Counted from the stretch's first letter, positions 1 through 11,150 are shown. The stretch is 64,000 nucleotides of DNA from Pseudoips prasinana (GCA_951640165.1 OX621263.1:8872001-8936000); one strand, 5' to 3'. Translations and numbers: made by a program. The notes: a model not told the origin generated them from the letters alone.

Positions 1-69
1 GTCGAAAAACAAACCTTTACTCACGCCTATCTGTAACATACAACATTGGCAATATAATATTTAAAACAG

Positions 70-134
70 ATATATTTTTTTAGACCACTCTAGGGAATCT
101 AATCCCTGTGTCGCGGGGTACTTAACAAACATAT
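70..134 (-). mobile_element. SINE (family S4), tail half
   Basis: Reverse complement reads ATATGTTTGTTAAGTACCCC then GACACAGGGATTAGATTCC. This continues the SINE body at 4594-4745 and matches the end of the copy at about 42925-42975. Confidence 0.65.
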
Positions 135-171
135 CGAGGGGTGAAAGGCTATTTGTTTGAAGCGACATTTT
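135..171 (+). repeat. Left terminal inverted repeat of the 4.46-kb element
   Basis: Perfect 37-base match to the reverse complement of 4557-4593; begins CGAGGGG and ends CGACATTTT. Confidence 0.9.
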
Positions 172-961
172 ACCAACTTTACAGGAGAGCCATTTAAAGA
201 TTCAAAATTTGGAAAAAAAATCGTTATGAAAAAACTAATGCTCTTACTCTAATGGGGATCACAAATCTTTATTGTAAAAAAATCCCTTAATGTTTTGGTA
301 TATTTTTTAATAAAAAAACAGGTAGGAGTTCCAAGATAAATGTCACTTAATACAAAATTATCTGTATCGCCTTATTTTTAGAGTAAAGGAAAATGATTCA
401 ACTTCCAACATTGTCACTAATCAGCAGCAGGCAAAATGGTTTAAGTGACTTTACAGTACTTATGCAGAAGAAAGCAAAATGATTGAATCGACGATACTCA
501 ATAATAATAGGAATAGGCTATTTTGTTTAACTACCAATTGGGTTTTGTTAACGATACAGGCAAGTTGGCTTAAGCAACGACGAACATTCTTAATGAGTTG
601 TTTGATGTCTCAGGTTTCGAAAGGAGTTTATATAACTTGGTTGTTGATACAAGATAATAATAACAGATTTATAGTAAGTTAAGAGGTGTAGTATTTAAAT
701 GGGTGAATAATTACTATGTCAGGAATAAAAAAAAGTTCTGTTAATTAGAATTTTTTTATTATGCATCTTTAACATAATTAACAATCAGTCTTAATGAGAT
801 CGTAAGTTTCCTTATAAAAATTACAGCACAGTAAATCAAACATAAGTATTTTTTTTTTTTAAAAAGAATGCAAAATTATTTACTTATTACAAAAAAGAGA
901 TATGGCCGAAAAATAAAACATAAATTATGGATTAAGTAAGCATTATTACCAAATCCATTTT
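172..961. other. Non-coding left arm of the 4.46-kb element
   Basis: AT-rich sequence between the left TIR and the gene remnant. It contains subterminal motif copies near 433-450, 475-492 and 560-577. No convincing gene; the small ORF at 479-682 runs through these motifs. Confidence 0.5.
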
Positions 962-2259
962 CTAATCTAATTCCTCCGTCTCATCTTCAATATCAGTCTC
1001 CACTAGTTGGTCTTTAGCGTTGTTGGTTTGCAAATTTAAGTACTCAGTATGAAATATTTTTGGAATAACGTTAGTATCACATAGTTTCTTAAGATCGTTG
1101 TATTTAGATTTGGTAATTTCTAACGAAGTTTTATATTTGAGATTGAGACTCTTAGGTTTAGCATGTATTGGTATCTTTTCTTCCAGTGCATCATTCTTCA
1201 TAGTATACTTAATTTTAATTTCATTTGGAGTAGATTTTTTAAATGTCGCCGTTCGGATTTTGCTTATTTTTCCAACCAGGTTTCCTTTGAAATATTTATC
1301 AGAGAACTCTTCAAAGTTTTTGAAGTCAGTATCTGTAAGATTTTCGACATAATAAGGCGCTGGCTCTTTTCGGGCTAGCTGGCACACTGTTGCCCACTGA
1401 GAAGGAGCCCACACTATCGTATTTCGCACGGAGTGCTCAATAGTCGAGTGGATGCTGTCTACTGTAATCTCCGTGTGTCCGGGGAGAAGAAAGTTCATTT
1501 GAATGGTTTCTAGATGTTTAGATTGTAACAACGCGTTATGGACGGCAGTTATTTTGTCTAGGGCAGGAGTCGGAATATAAAATTAAAGTTTTTATTGTGG
1601 TTCGCGAATCAACGTCTCCTATGTATTTTTGCAAAATTGTACCAATTTCATTGGCCCCTCTCTTTCCTTCTGTTTCTCCCCAGACAAAACAGAAACCATT
1701 TCTTGTTATACTTTCATAAAAGCATAAAGTATAAACCGTATATTTTCGGGAGTAAAAAAGCAGCATACTGTTCCCATGGGGAGTATTGAGAACCTTCTGG
1801 AGATCAAAAGATGCACACAAAATAGTAGGGTTTTCTTTACCTAATTCTCTATGACATTCCTGGCGTCGTTTTGATGCTTGTTTTTCTTCTAAATGGGCCT
1901 GCAGTTCGGGACACTCAGATGGATTCTGGGCTTCGAAACGCAAACATTTTATGCATTTATCCTTCTTAGGTACGTGAAACCCTACATTAAAATCAGTATT
2001 AAATATTTGTCGAAAGATTTTTTTTGTCGATGCTTTTTTGAATCACGGCACGTTTGCTTATTCTTACTTTTTTAGGAACGTCTTCTGCTCGATTTGGAAT
2101 TTCTGTTGTAATTTCTTCAGCATTATTGTCCTCCTCCAAGGACTTCCTTAATATATCCATTTCTTTTTCCGGTATAATTTCTGTTAACGTTGGTTGAAGA
2201 CTTTCATTACTGTCTGTTCTATTTTTATCGCTCATTTCAATTACCGTGTCTTGGGCCAT
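962..2259 (-). pseudogene. Frameshifted transposase-like gene (unclassified insect family)
   Basis: Three collinear minus-strand blocks in different frames. 2259-1999 is a charged N-terminal part. 1943-1536 includes CHRELGKENPTILCASFDLQ and TLILYSDSCPRQN. 1531-962 includes LQSKHLETIQMNFLLPGHTE and VDSIHSTIE. The D-rich YSD.C..QN motif followed by FLLPGHTE..VDS..S is familiar from a large, uncharacterised insect protein family with a nuclease-like core that I believe is transposon-derived. Block 2 ends at a TAA at 1538-1536 while the next frame stays open through the same bases, so a one-base frameshift separates them. Another shift separates blocks 1 and 2. This is a decayed copy within the TIR element, which it probably once mobilised. 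Confidence 0.65.
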
Positions 2260-2486
2260 GTGTTTTGCGATTACTTGATCAACATTGTTTGGATTTTTGG
2301 TGTTTTGTTCGTGTTCTTCTAATCCTAATATTTTTCTTTTACGTTATCTTCTTCACATTTTTGGAATTCTTCGTCATACTGAAAAAAAATTGTTTCATAG
2401 CATCAAATTGAAAGTTTCATTGGTGAATAAGATTAAGTGTTTTATTTTTTACGGATTAAATACAGACAGCGATAAAACAAATAAAA

Positions 2487-2756
2487 TTACTTCTAATAGA
2501 AGGAACATCATGACACAAGCTTCTACCATACATTCAGTTAATGATTCTAAACGGGCCAGTGATAGCATTTTTTGTTGGGTGTTAAAGGAAATCAGCTGTT
2601 CCATACATTTTGACCGCACAGGTGTTACAGTTTTGTATGGAACAGCTGATTTTATTATAGTAAATTCCGAACATATTTATTGGTTTTAGTCTAGTATCAT
2701 GTACTGAATCTGTGGTAAAACTTTGTGTCACGTTGTTCCTTCTATTAAAAGCCATC
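2487..2756. repeat. Nested hairpin repeat (foldback MITE-like)
   Basis: Two concentric inverted repeats. The outer arms around 2490-2541 and 2702-2755 share TTTTAATAGAAGGAACA and GTGACACAA in opposite orientation. The inner arms around 2588-2607 and 2634-2653 share AATCAGCTGTTCCATACA. The whole can fold on itself and sits inside the 4.46-kb element. Confidence 0.6.
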
Positions 2757-4556
2757 ATTCGACCGTGTATATAGATAATCTGTGTGTGTACCTACTATAT
2801 AAAAAGATGTTGAACTATCGACTGAATTTAGCACAGGCATTCCTTAGTTAATTTAGGCGCCTGGTTAAAAAGGATTTCTCGAAATATTCAGGGATACCTA
2901 CAAAATTCTACGCTGACAAAAGTTACTACTAAGTAATAAATAATTAATTACCCTTTCAAACTCGATTGTTATGACATTAATGCTGTTTGCACCCGAATCA
3001 CTATTTTTGTTGTTCTGCTTTTCCTAAAAAGACAATCAATGTGGTTATAGTTTGTCAACATAATTGTGTAGCATTATTATTTAAATAAAAAACCTGAAGA
3101 AACCTGTTCATAATTTGTTATTCTTTCCGGATCACTGTTACATTTGTCATCAAATGTATTTAAATTCGTAAATCTTTGTTTTGGTCATGATAAGACGAGC
3201 TCTCTAAGAGTGTCACTGAAGATCTTCTTTTTGTACTGGGCTGTAACCATTTTGTTTTGTTTTCATTTTCATCACTTATGCGTTCAATCTTGCTTCTCAA
3301 ATATTTTAGTCTTTTTGGCTCCATTGTGGGCTAAAAATTTAAGTAAACATAAATAACATAACTACATATACTTTTAGGCGTTAATAAGAGAGAACTGATA
3401 AATAAAGCTACATGGTAGGTTTCTATGTAGTACCTACATAGGAAACTACGTTCTGCCGCAAGTCGCTGATAACAAGACCAGGTATATAGTATAAGCTGGC
3501 CTGTTGTTCTATAGCCAGTAAATTGCATACTTTTAAATTTAAGAATTGGTACACCATTACAAATAATTCAGTAACCGCGTATATTTAAACAGTAACCGTT
3601 ATTCACCTATTAAGTAGGCAGGTAGTTAGTACAGCAGGCAGCTTGGCAGGTACTTACTATGGTAATAATGTATCAATACATGCGATAAACAATACACAAA
3701 CATTCGCAATCTACTATTTACATTAAAACATAATTAATTTATTCATTTATAGACACAATATTAAAGTAATCATACTTACAAGCTTATTCTATTCGGTCTT
3801 ATCCCAAACTACAACAGCGCGCGTCCTGTCTCCCGCCACACTCACGACTGACCGATGCGCCCGCGCGGGGCGGGACAGTAATAATACTGCCACGGTTTAC
3901 GAAAACTATGCCAACATTTATTTGTTTTAAATTACATAGATTGTTATTGTCGTATTCAAATTGGATGGTTTAAAAGACAAACTAGTTATATTATGATACA
4001 GGAAAAAATGATTTAAATCTAATCACTTGGTATTAGATTTATCTTAAGTGACGTATTTAAAAAATGTGAATACTAACAAACTGTTCAAGCGACTAAGGAA
4101 CCCAGTTTTGAGAACAGAAATATTGTTTGAAGTTCCAAACAGAGTGCAAAACAGTTGCAGCGAAAAGGGTTGAACCGACATGTCTTAATGAATTTGGCTG
4201 ACGGCAAATTGGTTGAAGCGACATTGCATAGTGTAAGTAATCGTAAGCAAAATGTATGAAGGGACTTCTTATCTAAAGTTAGCCATATCGAAAAACGATT
4301 TATCTGCCATCGAACTGAAATTTTAGGACGAGAATAACGGCTTATGCTCCGATTCTCTGTTTTTGTGTACAGCTTAAATTAAATACTAAAAAAATATGGC
4401 AAATTTGATGTCGGATCATACATCATGTTTGAGATTTATGCACTAAAATTGCATTGTTTTAAGCGCCATAAAAGTGCTCAGAATTGTGTGAAACCCGGCT
4501 CAGCCGACGCAGAAAAATTCGCTGAATCCGAATATGTATATTACTCAATATCGTCC
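2757..4556. other. Interior of the 4.46-kb element, no gene seen
   Basis: AT-rich, with a short GC-rich patch at about 3815-3895. The right part holds further copies of the TTGAAGCGAC subterminal motif near 4130-4260. No supported coding region. Confidence 0.4.
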
Positions 4557-4593
4557 AAAATGTCGCTTCAAACAAATAGCCTTTCACCCCTCG
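4557..4593 (-). repeat. Right terminal inverted repeat of the 4.46-kb element
   Basis: Partner of 135-171, followed by the ATAT target duplication at 4594-4597. Confidence 0.9.
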
Positions 4594-4745
4594 ATATGAT
4601 GGACACAAATAACATCCAGACTCAGAGTAACTATTTATGGGTCACACAAATAGTTGTCGGGTGCGGGACTCGAACCCGCAACACGAAGCGGCGAGGCGAC
4701 TGTCTTAGCCGCTGCGCCACACGTGCAGTCATAATGTACATTGGC
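4594..4745 (-). mobile_element. SINE (family S4), tRNA-like head half
   Basis: Read on the minus strand it starts with a tRNA-like head containing an A box (TGGCGCAGCGG) and a B box (GGTTCGAGTCC), then a body ending GTTATTTGTGTCCATCATAT. Its other half lies at about 70-134, on the far side of the inserted 4.46-kb transposon. A second copy is at 42513-42980. Confidence 0.75.
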
Positions 4746-4777
4746 TATTAATACATTACATAATTAAATAAAATTTA

Positions 4778-5037
4778 TCTATATATATAAAAATCAATGC
4801 CACTTTTCGTTGTAATGTTATAATTCAACAACGCCGTTACCGATTTGGCTAATTTTGGTCTTGAATTATTCGTGGAAGTCCAGGGAAGGTAGAGAAAATT
4901 TAAAAAAAGTCTTGAAAAAGTGTAAAATCAACATCTTTAAGCAATTTAAAATATTTTTTTGTTTGAACAAATGAACTTAATAATCATTTTTTTATTACTA
5001 TGCCTTATACGTAGCGAAGCACGTACCGGGCCGCTAG
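4778..5037 (+). mobile_element. Non-autonomous Helitron (type 1)
   Basis: Starts TCTATATATATAAAAATC after an A and ends GGGCCGCTAG before a T. This is the Helitron pattern (5' TC, 3' CTAG, insertion between A and T) seen in Lepidoptera. A second copy in the opposite orientation is at 41083-41348. Confidence 0.75.
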
Positions 5038-5215
5038 TAGAATATAAATCCAACTACGTATCCATATAATAAAATACCATATACAGGGGCAACATATTAA
5101 ATAATATCATACAATTTAGATACCTACCAGCGGTCAAAGCATGCAACCATTTAATCTAATAAAAATAAATTTGAAAATATTGAATAGTGCAAATTATTAT
5201 TCAATATACATATAT

Positions 5216-5400
5216 TTGACGGGCATGTTGACGTGGTTGGCGAATGCTTGCTTTTCACGCCGGAGGTCGTCGGTTCGATTCCCACCCAGGACAGATATTT
5301 GTGTGCATGCGTGTAATTATATATATATATTTACAAAAGAAAAGTAGTATATCAGTTATCTGGCTAGCTCTGCTTAGTTTGGAATCAGATGACCTATGGA
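5216..5400 (+). mobile_element. SINE (family S3)
   Basis: tRNA-like head with B-box-like GGTTCGATTCC and text ...CACGCCGGAGGTCGTCGG, followed by a body with ATTTGTGTGCATG and a tail TCAGTTATCTGGCTAGCTC. Same family as 16688-16940 and 49735-49980. Confidence 0.65.
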
Positions 5401-5562
5401 TATCATTATATTATCAATATTGATAAAAACTAACAAAATAATAATTTTAAATAACTTTTGAAGAAGTTGGTCGCATATTTTCACTACCGTCAAGTGCTTC
5501 GATAATTTTCCTCTTAATTTAAGACGAAAATAAATAGATAGAGCAAATATTTCAGTATCTAT

Positions 5563-5992
5563 TCTATACATATAATAAAATCGTAGGAAAATCAAAACTG
5601 TGCATTTAATATATTTTAAAAAGAATACTTGGGGCGTGATCTACATTCGATATCGAAGTCCAAAATATAGTTTTTAGGATTTTTGTCTGTTTGTATGTCC
5701 GCGTTAAACTCAAAAAGTACTGCATGGATTTACTTAATTTTTTGCATGAATATTAACTAAGAGGTCGCGTCAACATATAGGCTACATATTATCACGCTAA
5801 CACTTACGGGGAAGGAGCTGTGATAATTTATATAAAAATAAGTCGGGTTTTCCTTCCTGACGCTATAACTCCAGAACGCACGAACCGATTTCCACGGTTT
5901 TGCATTCGTTGGAAAGGTCTCGGGCTCTGTGAGGTTTATAGCAAAGAAAATTTATAAAATTTAACGCGGGTAACACCGCGGGGCACAGCTAG
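5563..5992 (+). mobile_element. Non-autonomous Helitron (type 2)
   Basis: Begins TCTATACATATAATAAAATC and ends CCGCGGGGCACAGCTAG before T. The GC-rich 3' stem-loop (ACGCGGGTAACACCGCG) is typical. A short duplicate of this 3' end follows at 5994-6034 without CTAG. Other copies: 19973, 45294 and 49147. Confidence 0.8.
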
Positions 5993-6168
5993 TAATTTAT
6001 AAAATTTAACGCGGATTAAACCGCGGGGCACAGCTTTTCATTAAAATAAACATTATATTCATTGACCAGGCGACGCATGGGAGCGCGCACTCCAGCATTG
6101 GTTCCGCAAGATCCGAATTGTTATATTTTATTTATGTAGCTGTGGGCATAATAAGTTATAGAGCTTAA

Positions 6169-6339
6169 TCACACTAATATTATAAAGGCGAAAGTTTGTG
6201 AGTGTGTGACTGTGTGAGTGTGTATGTTTGTTACTTCTTCACGTCTAAACGGCTGGAGATATTTCAATAAAAATTGGTATGGAGTTAGCTGGCACTCTGG
6301 ATTAACACATTAAAGTTTAAAACCGCGGGGCACAGCTAG
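6169..6339 (+). mobile_element. Non-autonomous Helitron (type 3)
   Basis: Begins TCACACTAATATTATAAAGG, has GAAAGTTTGTGAGTGTGTG, and ends AACCGCGGGGCACAGCTAG before T. Other copies: 35403, 47842, 48636 (minus), and a 5' piece at 57297. Confidence 0.75.
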
Positions 6340-6455
6340 TTTGTCAATAAAATTGAACAATGTGAGCACATCAACATGCAAAATACAAAAATAAAATATT
6401 AATTAAATTAATAATTATTAAAAAAAAATGAATTACAAAAATTAAAAGCAAAAGC

Positions 6456-6745
6456 AGACGAAAAAAAGCAAGCCCGGAGATTTTTTGTGGCTTTCTTCTC
6501 CGGATCGACCACCTAGTTAGCTAGAGATAGCCGCAGGTTAGCTAGGGTAGGTTCCTCAGCAGCGAGGATCGCGTTGGCCCTTTAACGTGATCGGTGATCC
6601 CGTGCAAGTGATCACGCCCTCATTTAGATTTCCGTCTTTTTACTCCAGCGGCCCCCTGAGCTGTGGCCCGAATCCCATAAAGGTGCCCTCAGACATTAGT
6701 CGCTTAAATTAAGCTACTGGCTGCCTTCTGCACTAGCTAACTGCT
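6456..6745 (+). repeat. Dispersed repeat family R-C
   Basis: Contains GCAGGTTAGCTAGGGTAGG, GATCGGTGATCCCGTGCAAG and CTGCTCGTTGTCTTCAATTC. Further copies are at 11806-11985 and 38740-39236. It lacks a recognisable ORF; a retroelement 3' end is likely but unproven. Confidence 0.55.
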
Positions 6746-6889
6746 CGTTGTCTTCAATTCTTTAATTTTATTATGTTTATTTATGGATTAAATAAATATA
6801 TGTGATAAAACAGACCGCACGGATGGACTAATAATGTTCTGCTTACTTTAATAATGTATTCGTCTATGTTTATGTACCTATTGCAACAA

Positions 6890-6950
6890 TAGCAACTCTA
6901 CTTGTACTTGTCAAGCTCACAATGCTTGACAAGTACAAGTAGGGTTGCTA
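6890..6950. repeat. Short hairpin, 27-bp arms
   Basis: TAGCAACTCTACTTGTACTT...CAAGC at 6890-6916 pairs with 6924-6950 with one mismatch and a 7-base loop. Confidence 0.7.
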
Positions 6951-7396
6951 ACTATACTGATTTGAAGAGTATTATACTCAACGACGCGTCTGAGGTACAC
7001 GGAGGCATGCCTGGAACACTATTTTTCTAATTTATTGTTTGTTGAGGTTATGCAGGCAGTTAATTTTAAAATATAGGCGGACTTCACTTCCTTATCAATT
7101 AATTATTCAGCAAAATCAATCAACTTTGCTTAATGCGTCACCAAATCACAAATTAAGTTAGATTTTAATTTAAATTACGGCGATCCGTCGATGATATGCG
7201 ACCACTATAACGTCTCCAAGCAAATGGTGATGTCAAGATGGCCGCCTGTTCGACGTTCCACCAGAGTGACACCGACCTTTCACTCTTGCCTATGCAGTTT
7301 TGTTGGGAGCGCCACGGTTGCGCAGTCATATTTATAACAATAAATAAATAAAATTCAGTTCATTTCTCTAAAATACTGTTTAATATTCTTCATAGA

Positions 7397-7642
7397 CCTG
7401 GCTCTACTGGCTAAGTCGCCGAACATCATTTTCGTGAATGGCGTTCAAATAAATTTAGGTTAAAAATTACTTAACCAATCGTTAAATCGGCTTCCATGAG
7501 CACATGTGACGTCATAAATGGTCCGGAATTGATTGTCAACGTTGAAGCCGATTTAACGATTGATTAAGTCATTTTTAACCTTTATTTATTGGAACGCCAT
7601 TCACGAAAACGATGTTCTGCGACTTAGCCGGTAGAGCCCCTG
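7397..7642. mobile_element. Hairpin MITE, about 246 bp
   Basis: Long imperfect inverted repeat. The left arm (GGCTCTACTGGCTAAGTCGC ... ATCGTTAAATCGGCTT) matches the reverse complement of the right arm over about 95 bases. The centre holds CATGAGCACATGTGACGTC. The same centre recurs at 63803-63841, so this is a repeat family. Confidence 0.7.
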
Positions 7643-7649
7643 AATATAC

Positions 7650-8968
7650 TTTATTTCTAGTAAAAAAAAGTTGGCATCCCTAAGTACAAGTGTATGTTAA
7701 TACCCAAGTGCTGAATAAATTTTATTATTTCATTATGACTCCCCGTCCATACAAGAATAACCGTTAGCTGATGCATTATGTATGGGGCGCCAAAAAAGTT
7801 ACACTTATTTCCGTTACGCCTTGTGGATTATTTGTAAAACACCAACAACCTGTCAGAACTAGATAGCTAACACCATAAGTAATAACTTTTGTTCTACGAG
7901 TTCGGACATAACTCAAAACATGAAAAGAAAAATGATGTTAAAAGTTTTTGTTGTACTGTCGTGACAAAGGTGATTGCCCATTTCTGTCTCCCTTAAATTA
8001 AACCGAGTATGATCATGAAATAAAATCCATTATTCATAACCTATTTTTATAATTATTATTTATTTGTTACGCACAATAACTTTGTGGGGTTTAAGTTTTC
8101 ATGTTTATTGGTTATTTAATTGAATAACTTTTATTTTGAGTAGATTTGCAAACACAGTTTAAGACTGAAATCATTACGATCCCATTAATCACTTGCTGTA
8201 AATATCAAACTAGAGGTCTTGTCATTTTAATAACTTACATTATATTAAGTTGTTCATTCTTTAAATGTATTAATATCGTTAATTAATAGATAGGTATTAA
8301 AAAAAGTGAGTTTTACAAGAGCAACTGACACTTGACAGTATGCGTAACGATCCCCGCAAACGGTAACAAAAAAGAACTGTCAATGTCTATCTGGCTGTCA
8401 TGTTTACTTGGTGAAAAACAAGCATGATTTTCGGATGTTTTTATCGTTTGTTGCCACTGTTTTTGTTTTAATTAAGTGTCTCACCGCCGTTCGTTGTTAG
8501 GTCAGGCTATAGTTAGCTTGATTCTACTGTTGTTAATGTTCAATTAAAGTATAACATGCCAAAGCTTATTCTACACTTTCATATTGAGTGTCATTATCGT
8601 TATTGCTTGATAGTTCTAGCATCATCTTACTGTTAAAAACTATTTAGTTAAAGGGGACATATTTCTTATAATTCTTACATTGTTGCAGAGCCCATCTTTC
8701 AATTTACCAATATTTTTTGAGTAGGTGGGTACTCATCTACACCTAACCTCAAAACTGAACTTTGATTTATATTATTAAGAAAACCCCACAAAATATTTCT
8801 ATATTTTTTACTTTATTATATGTTATGATATCACTCCTCTTTTACCTCCAATTTTGGTAATCATACAAAATTATTTACTGAGGGACGAAGCTCTATAGAA
8901 GAATGGGCAATTTCCTTTTAGGTTTCATTCATAAGTGTAAGGACGACGCTTACGGTGCGATGTAACAT
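7650..8968. other. No gene seen
   Basis: AT-rich. 7834-7965 is a diverged copy of the repeat unit that recurs at 9060 and 9460. Nothing else supportable. Confidence 0.4.
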
Positions 8969-8969
8969 G

Positions 8970-9910
8970 ATCTGCGATGAGCATAGAGTTATAAACATTA
9001 AAGCGGGAAATTAAATGAATACTTACTTATTGTTGTACGAAAATAAAATATATCAAACCATCACCATTATTGTAAAACACCAACAACCTCGCATGACTGC
9101 ATTCCTAACACTATAAGCAACAACTTTTGTTCTACGAGTTCGGACATATCTCAATACATGAACAAAAAAAATGATTTTACAAGCTTTTGTTGCACTGTCG
9201 TGACATTTGTAGGTCTATGTTTCATTCACTCGGCGCCGGGCTCGCGCGCACTTGCGTTGCTAATAATAATAATAACACTTTCTTCGCTAGATATTTATCC
9301 AGTTAATTTCACCGCTTAGTGCAGGCAAATTTGGAAACCTTGTAGCATATTCGCGGCATTAATTTCTGCGATGAGCATAGAGTTATAAACATTCAAGCGG
9401 GAAATTAAATGAATACTTACTTATTGTTGTACGAAAATAAAATCTATTAAACCATCACCTTTATTGTAAAACACCAACAACCTCGCATGACTGCATTGCT
9501 AACATCATAAGCAACAACTTTTGTTCTACGAGTTCGGACATATCTCAATACATGAACATAAAAAAATTACAATCTTTTGTTGTACTGGCGTGACATTTGT
9601 AGGTCTATGTTTCATTCGCTCGACGCCGGGCTCGCGTGCGCTTGCGCTCCTAATAATAATAACACATTTTTCGCTAGATATTTATCTACTAAATTTCACG
9701 GTTCGGTGCATATTGGCGGCATTAATCTCTGCGATGCGCGTAGAGTTACAAACATTTAAGTGGGAATTAATAGTAGGAATAGTGGGAATAATTAATAGTT
9801 ATTTTTGTATGATAATAAAATCTTACAAATTATAAAAAGTTGTAGAACAAAAGTTGTTGCTTATGGTGTTAGCTATTTAGTCCTGCGAGGTTGTTGGTGT
9901 TTTAAAAGTG
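8970..9910. mobile_element. TIR element with partially tandem-duplicated body
   Basis: A block containing CTGCGATGAGCATAGAGTTA, then AAAACACCAACAACCT and ACAACTTTTGTTCTACGAG, recurs with starts at 8971, 9366 and 9728 (spacing about 395 and 362). At 9838-9908 the same terminal sequence appears inverted. The unit about 9463-9908 is therefore a TIR element of about 445 bp with arms near 65 bp, and its left part has been duplicated upstream. The ORFs at 9521-10044 run through this repeat and are not taken as genes. Confidence 0.6.
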
Positions 9911-10401
9911 ACCATCTATATACAACATGTAACGTAATTAACGCACACCCTCAAACACCCCAATTAGAATATTATGTTGCAATTATAATACATACACTGT
10001 TTTTTTTATTTAACATGTATATGCATTGTTATTTACTAAATTAGTTTCTTGGAATAAAGTTTACTTTTCTTTATTTGTATTGAATGATGGAATTTGTAAG
10101 AATACAAATAAAACTGCGATTTTAAAAGTCTTATTACTTTGACTTACGGTCCATTACAATTTGTTTTGACTGTCCAGGGTTAATATGACAATAATTTCCG
10201 TAGTTTTAATTATTTTTGGAATAAAAAGATACCTATATTTAAAATGATATAAATCGATTCAGTAAACGATTCTGTACAGACTATTTTCAAGATGTGCGTT
10301 AATTAAGTTACATGTTGTATAGAAAAAATATGTAAAACATAAGCTGCTCTTTCAAAAGCCTAAGTTTGTTTATTATTTGCTTATACAAAACATGAAAATA
10401 C

Positions 10402-10492
10402 CTTTCCAAACGAGTAAGTCCTAGATATCTCAGGTCGAATGCACGCCTTTCCATTAATATTGGCCGGGTTGCGGAGCCAGTCGTCGAAGAAT
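10402..10492 (-). CDS. Mgat1: Mgat1 exon 6: FDDWLR and RPEISRT blocks; last exon visible
   Basis: A 91-base exon between TTGTTACAG and the donor GTATTTTC, phase 2 in and phase 0 out. It encodes FFDDWLRNP, then KACIRPEISRTYSFGK. The W-D/F-DW and CIRPEISRT segments are typical of GnT-I. About 110-130 residues should follow in a full-length enzyme, including the segment normally starting with KGVS/NG. I searched the minus strand from here to position 1 by eye and saw no match, so the remaining exon or exons probably lie outside the window. Six exons sum to 939 bases with no frame conflict. Confidence 0.94.
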
Positions 10493-10529
10493 CTGTAACA
10501 ATATTATTGAAAGTACAGATCGATACTGT

Positions 10530-10831
10530 TAATAATAATAATATAGCCTTTTATTCAGATCTCTTAGTACAATGAATTTTTAAACGTATGTAAAGGACTA
10601 GCATTAAAATCTTAAACTTAATAGATGTGATTAAATTTAAACTAATATTTGTTGCTTGGTTAACTTTCCAAGATCTGTTTGCCAATCGGCAAAGGCCTCC
10701 TCCAGCCTTTTCCATTCCTTTCTTTCTTGAGCCACTCTGTTCCATGTGACTCCTGCCACTTGTCTAACGTCATCATCCCACCTTTTCTGTGGTCGGCCTC
10801 TTTTCCTTTTGCTTTCCTTGGGTACCACCAT
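10530..10831 (-). mobile_element. RTE-like LINE remnant, reverse-transcriptase C-terminus
   Basis: Minus-strand ORF includes KRGRPQKRWDDDVRQVAG and WNRVAQERKEWKRLEEAFAD. The GRP.KRW.DD...V....W..VAQ pattern is the C-terminal tail of RTE-type LINE proteins in Lepidoptera. 5'-truncated, followed by AT-rich 3' UTR. It lies just upstream (on the gene strand) of Mgat1 exon 6. Confidence 0.7.
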
Positions 10832-10859
10832 GTCATGTCATGGTGATCGATAATGTTAC

Positions 10860-11150
10860 TATAAGTTAAGGATTATCATCATCATGTGAGCCACTGCTGG
10901 ACAAAGGCTTCCACAATAGATTTCTACAGAAGAGTTATGACCATCATTTGCAGGGATATGCCATAATAGCCACGCTTGAAACGGGCAGGCAACCGCAGTA
11001 TGATGATCATAGTACACAGAGAGACTCTGCTGCCAGTTCTCTGGGAGATATTCCCCGGGACGAAATTTTCCCATCAGCCACACAGATGGTAATGAATGAT
11101 TACTGATTATAAGGTAAGATAAATACTCTTGATCGCACGCCAAAGGTATA
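10860..11150 (-). mobile_element. RTE-type 3' end
   Basis: Minus strand reads GAAGCCTTTGTCCAGCAGTG then GCTCACATGATGATGATAATC, the usual RTE 3' UTR end with an ATG-repeat tail. The ORF here (PSVWLMGKFRPGEYLPENWQ) is a repeat-derived shadow, not a host gene. Confidence 0.5.

Larger units (their letters stand above)
135..4593 (-). mobile_element. 4.46-kb DNA transposon with perfect 37-bp TIRs, degraded transposase-like gene
   Basis: The 37 bases at 135-171 (CGAGGGGTGAAAGGC...) are the exact reverse complement of 4557-4593. ATAT flanks both sides (131-134 and 4594-4597). Because ATAT is its own complement, a TA duplication with TIRs starting TCGAGG is equally possible. The flanking DNA is a SINE split in two. 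Inside both ends there are scattered motifs close to AAATGGTTGAAGCGAC (near 433, 475, 560, 4204 and 4248), like subterminal transposase-binding repeats. The interior carries the broken minus-strand gene at 962-2259. The 4-bp duplication would suit Sola-type elements, but I did not recognise a family. Confidence 0.8.

Noticed and set aside
4640..4745. tRNA gene at 4.7 kb and similar hits at 19.2, 25.4, 34.7, 39.7, 42.5 and 45.7 kb
   Set aside because: A and B boxes are present but the sequence is the head of SINEs, repeated many times and followed by SINE bodies; cloverleaf pairing is not convincing.
6060..6130. Possible coding patch with GGCGACGCATGGGAGCGCG
   Set aside because: No splice sites or family match, and it lies between two Helitron ends.
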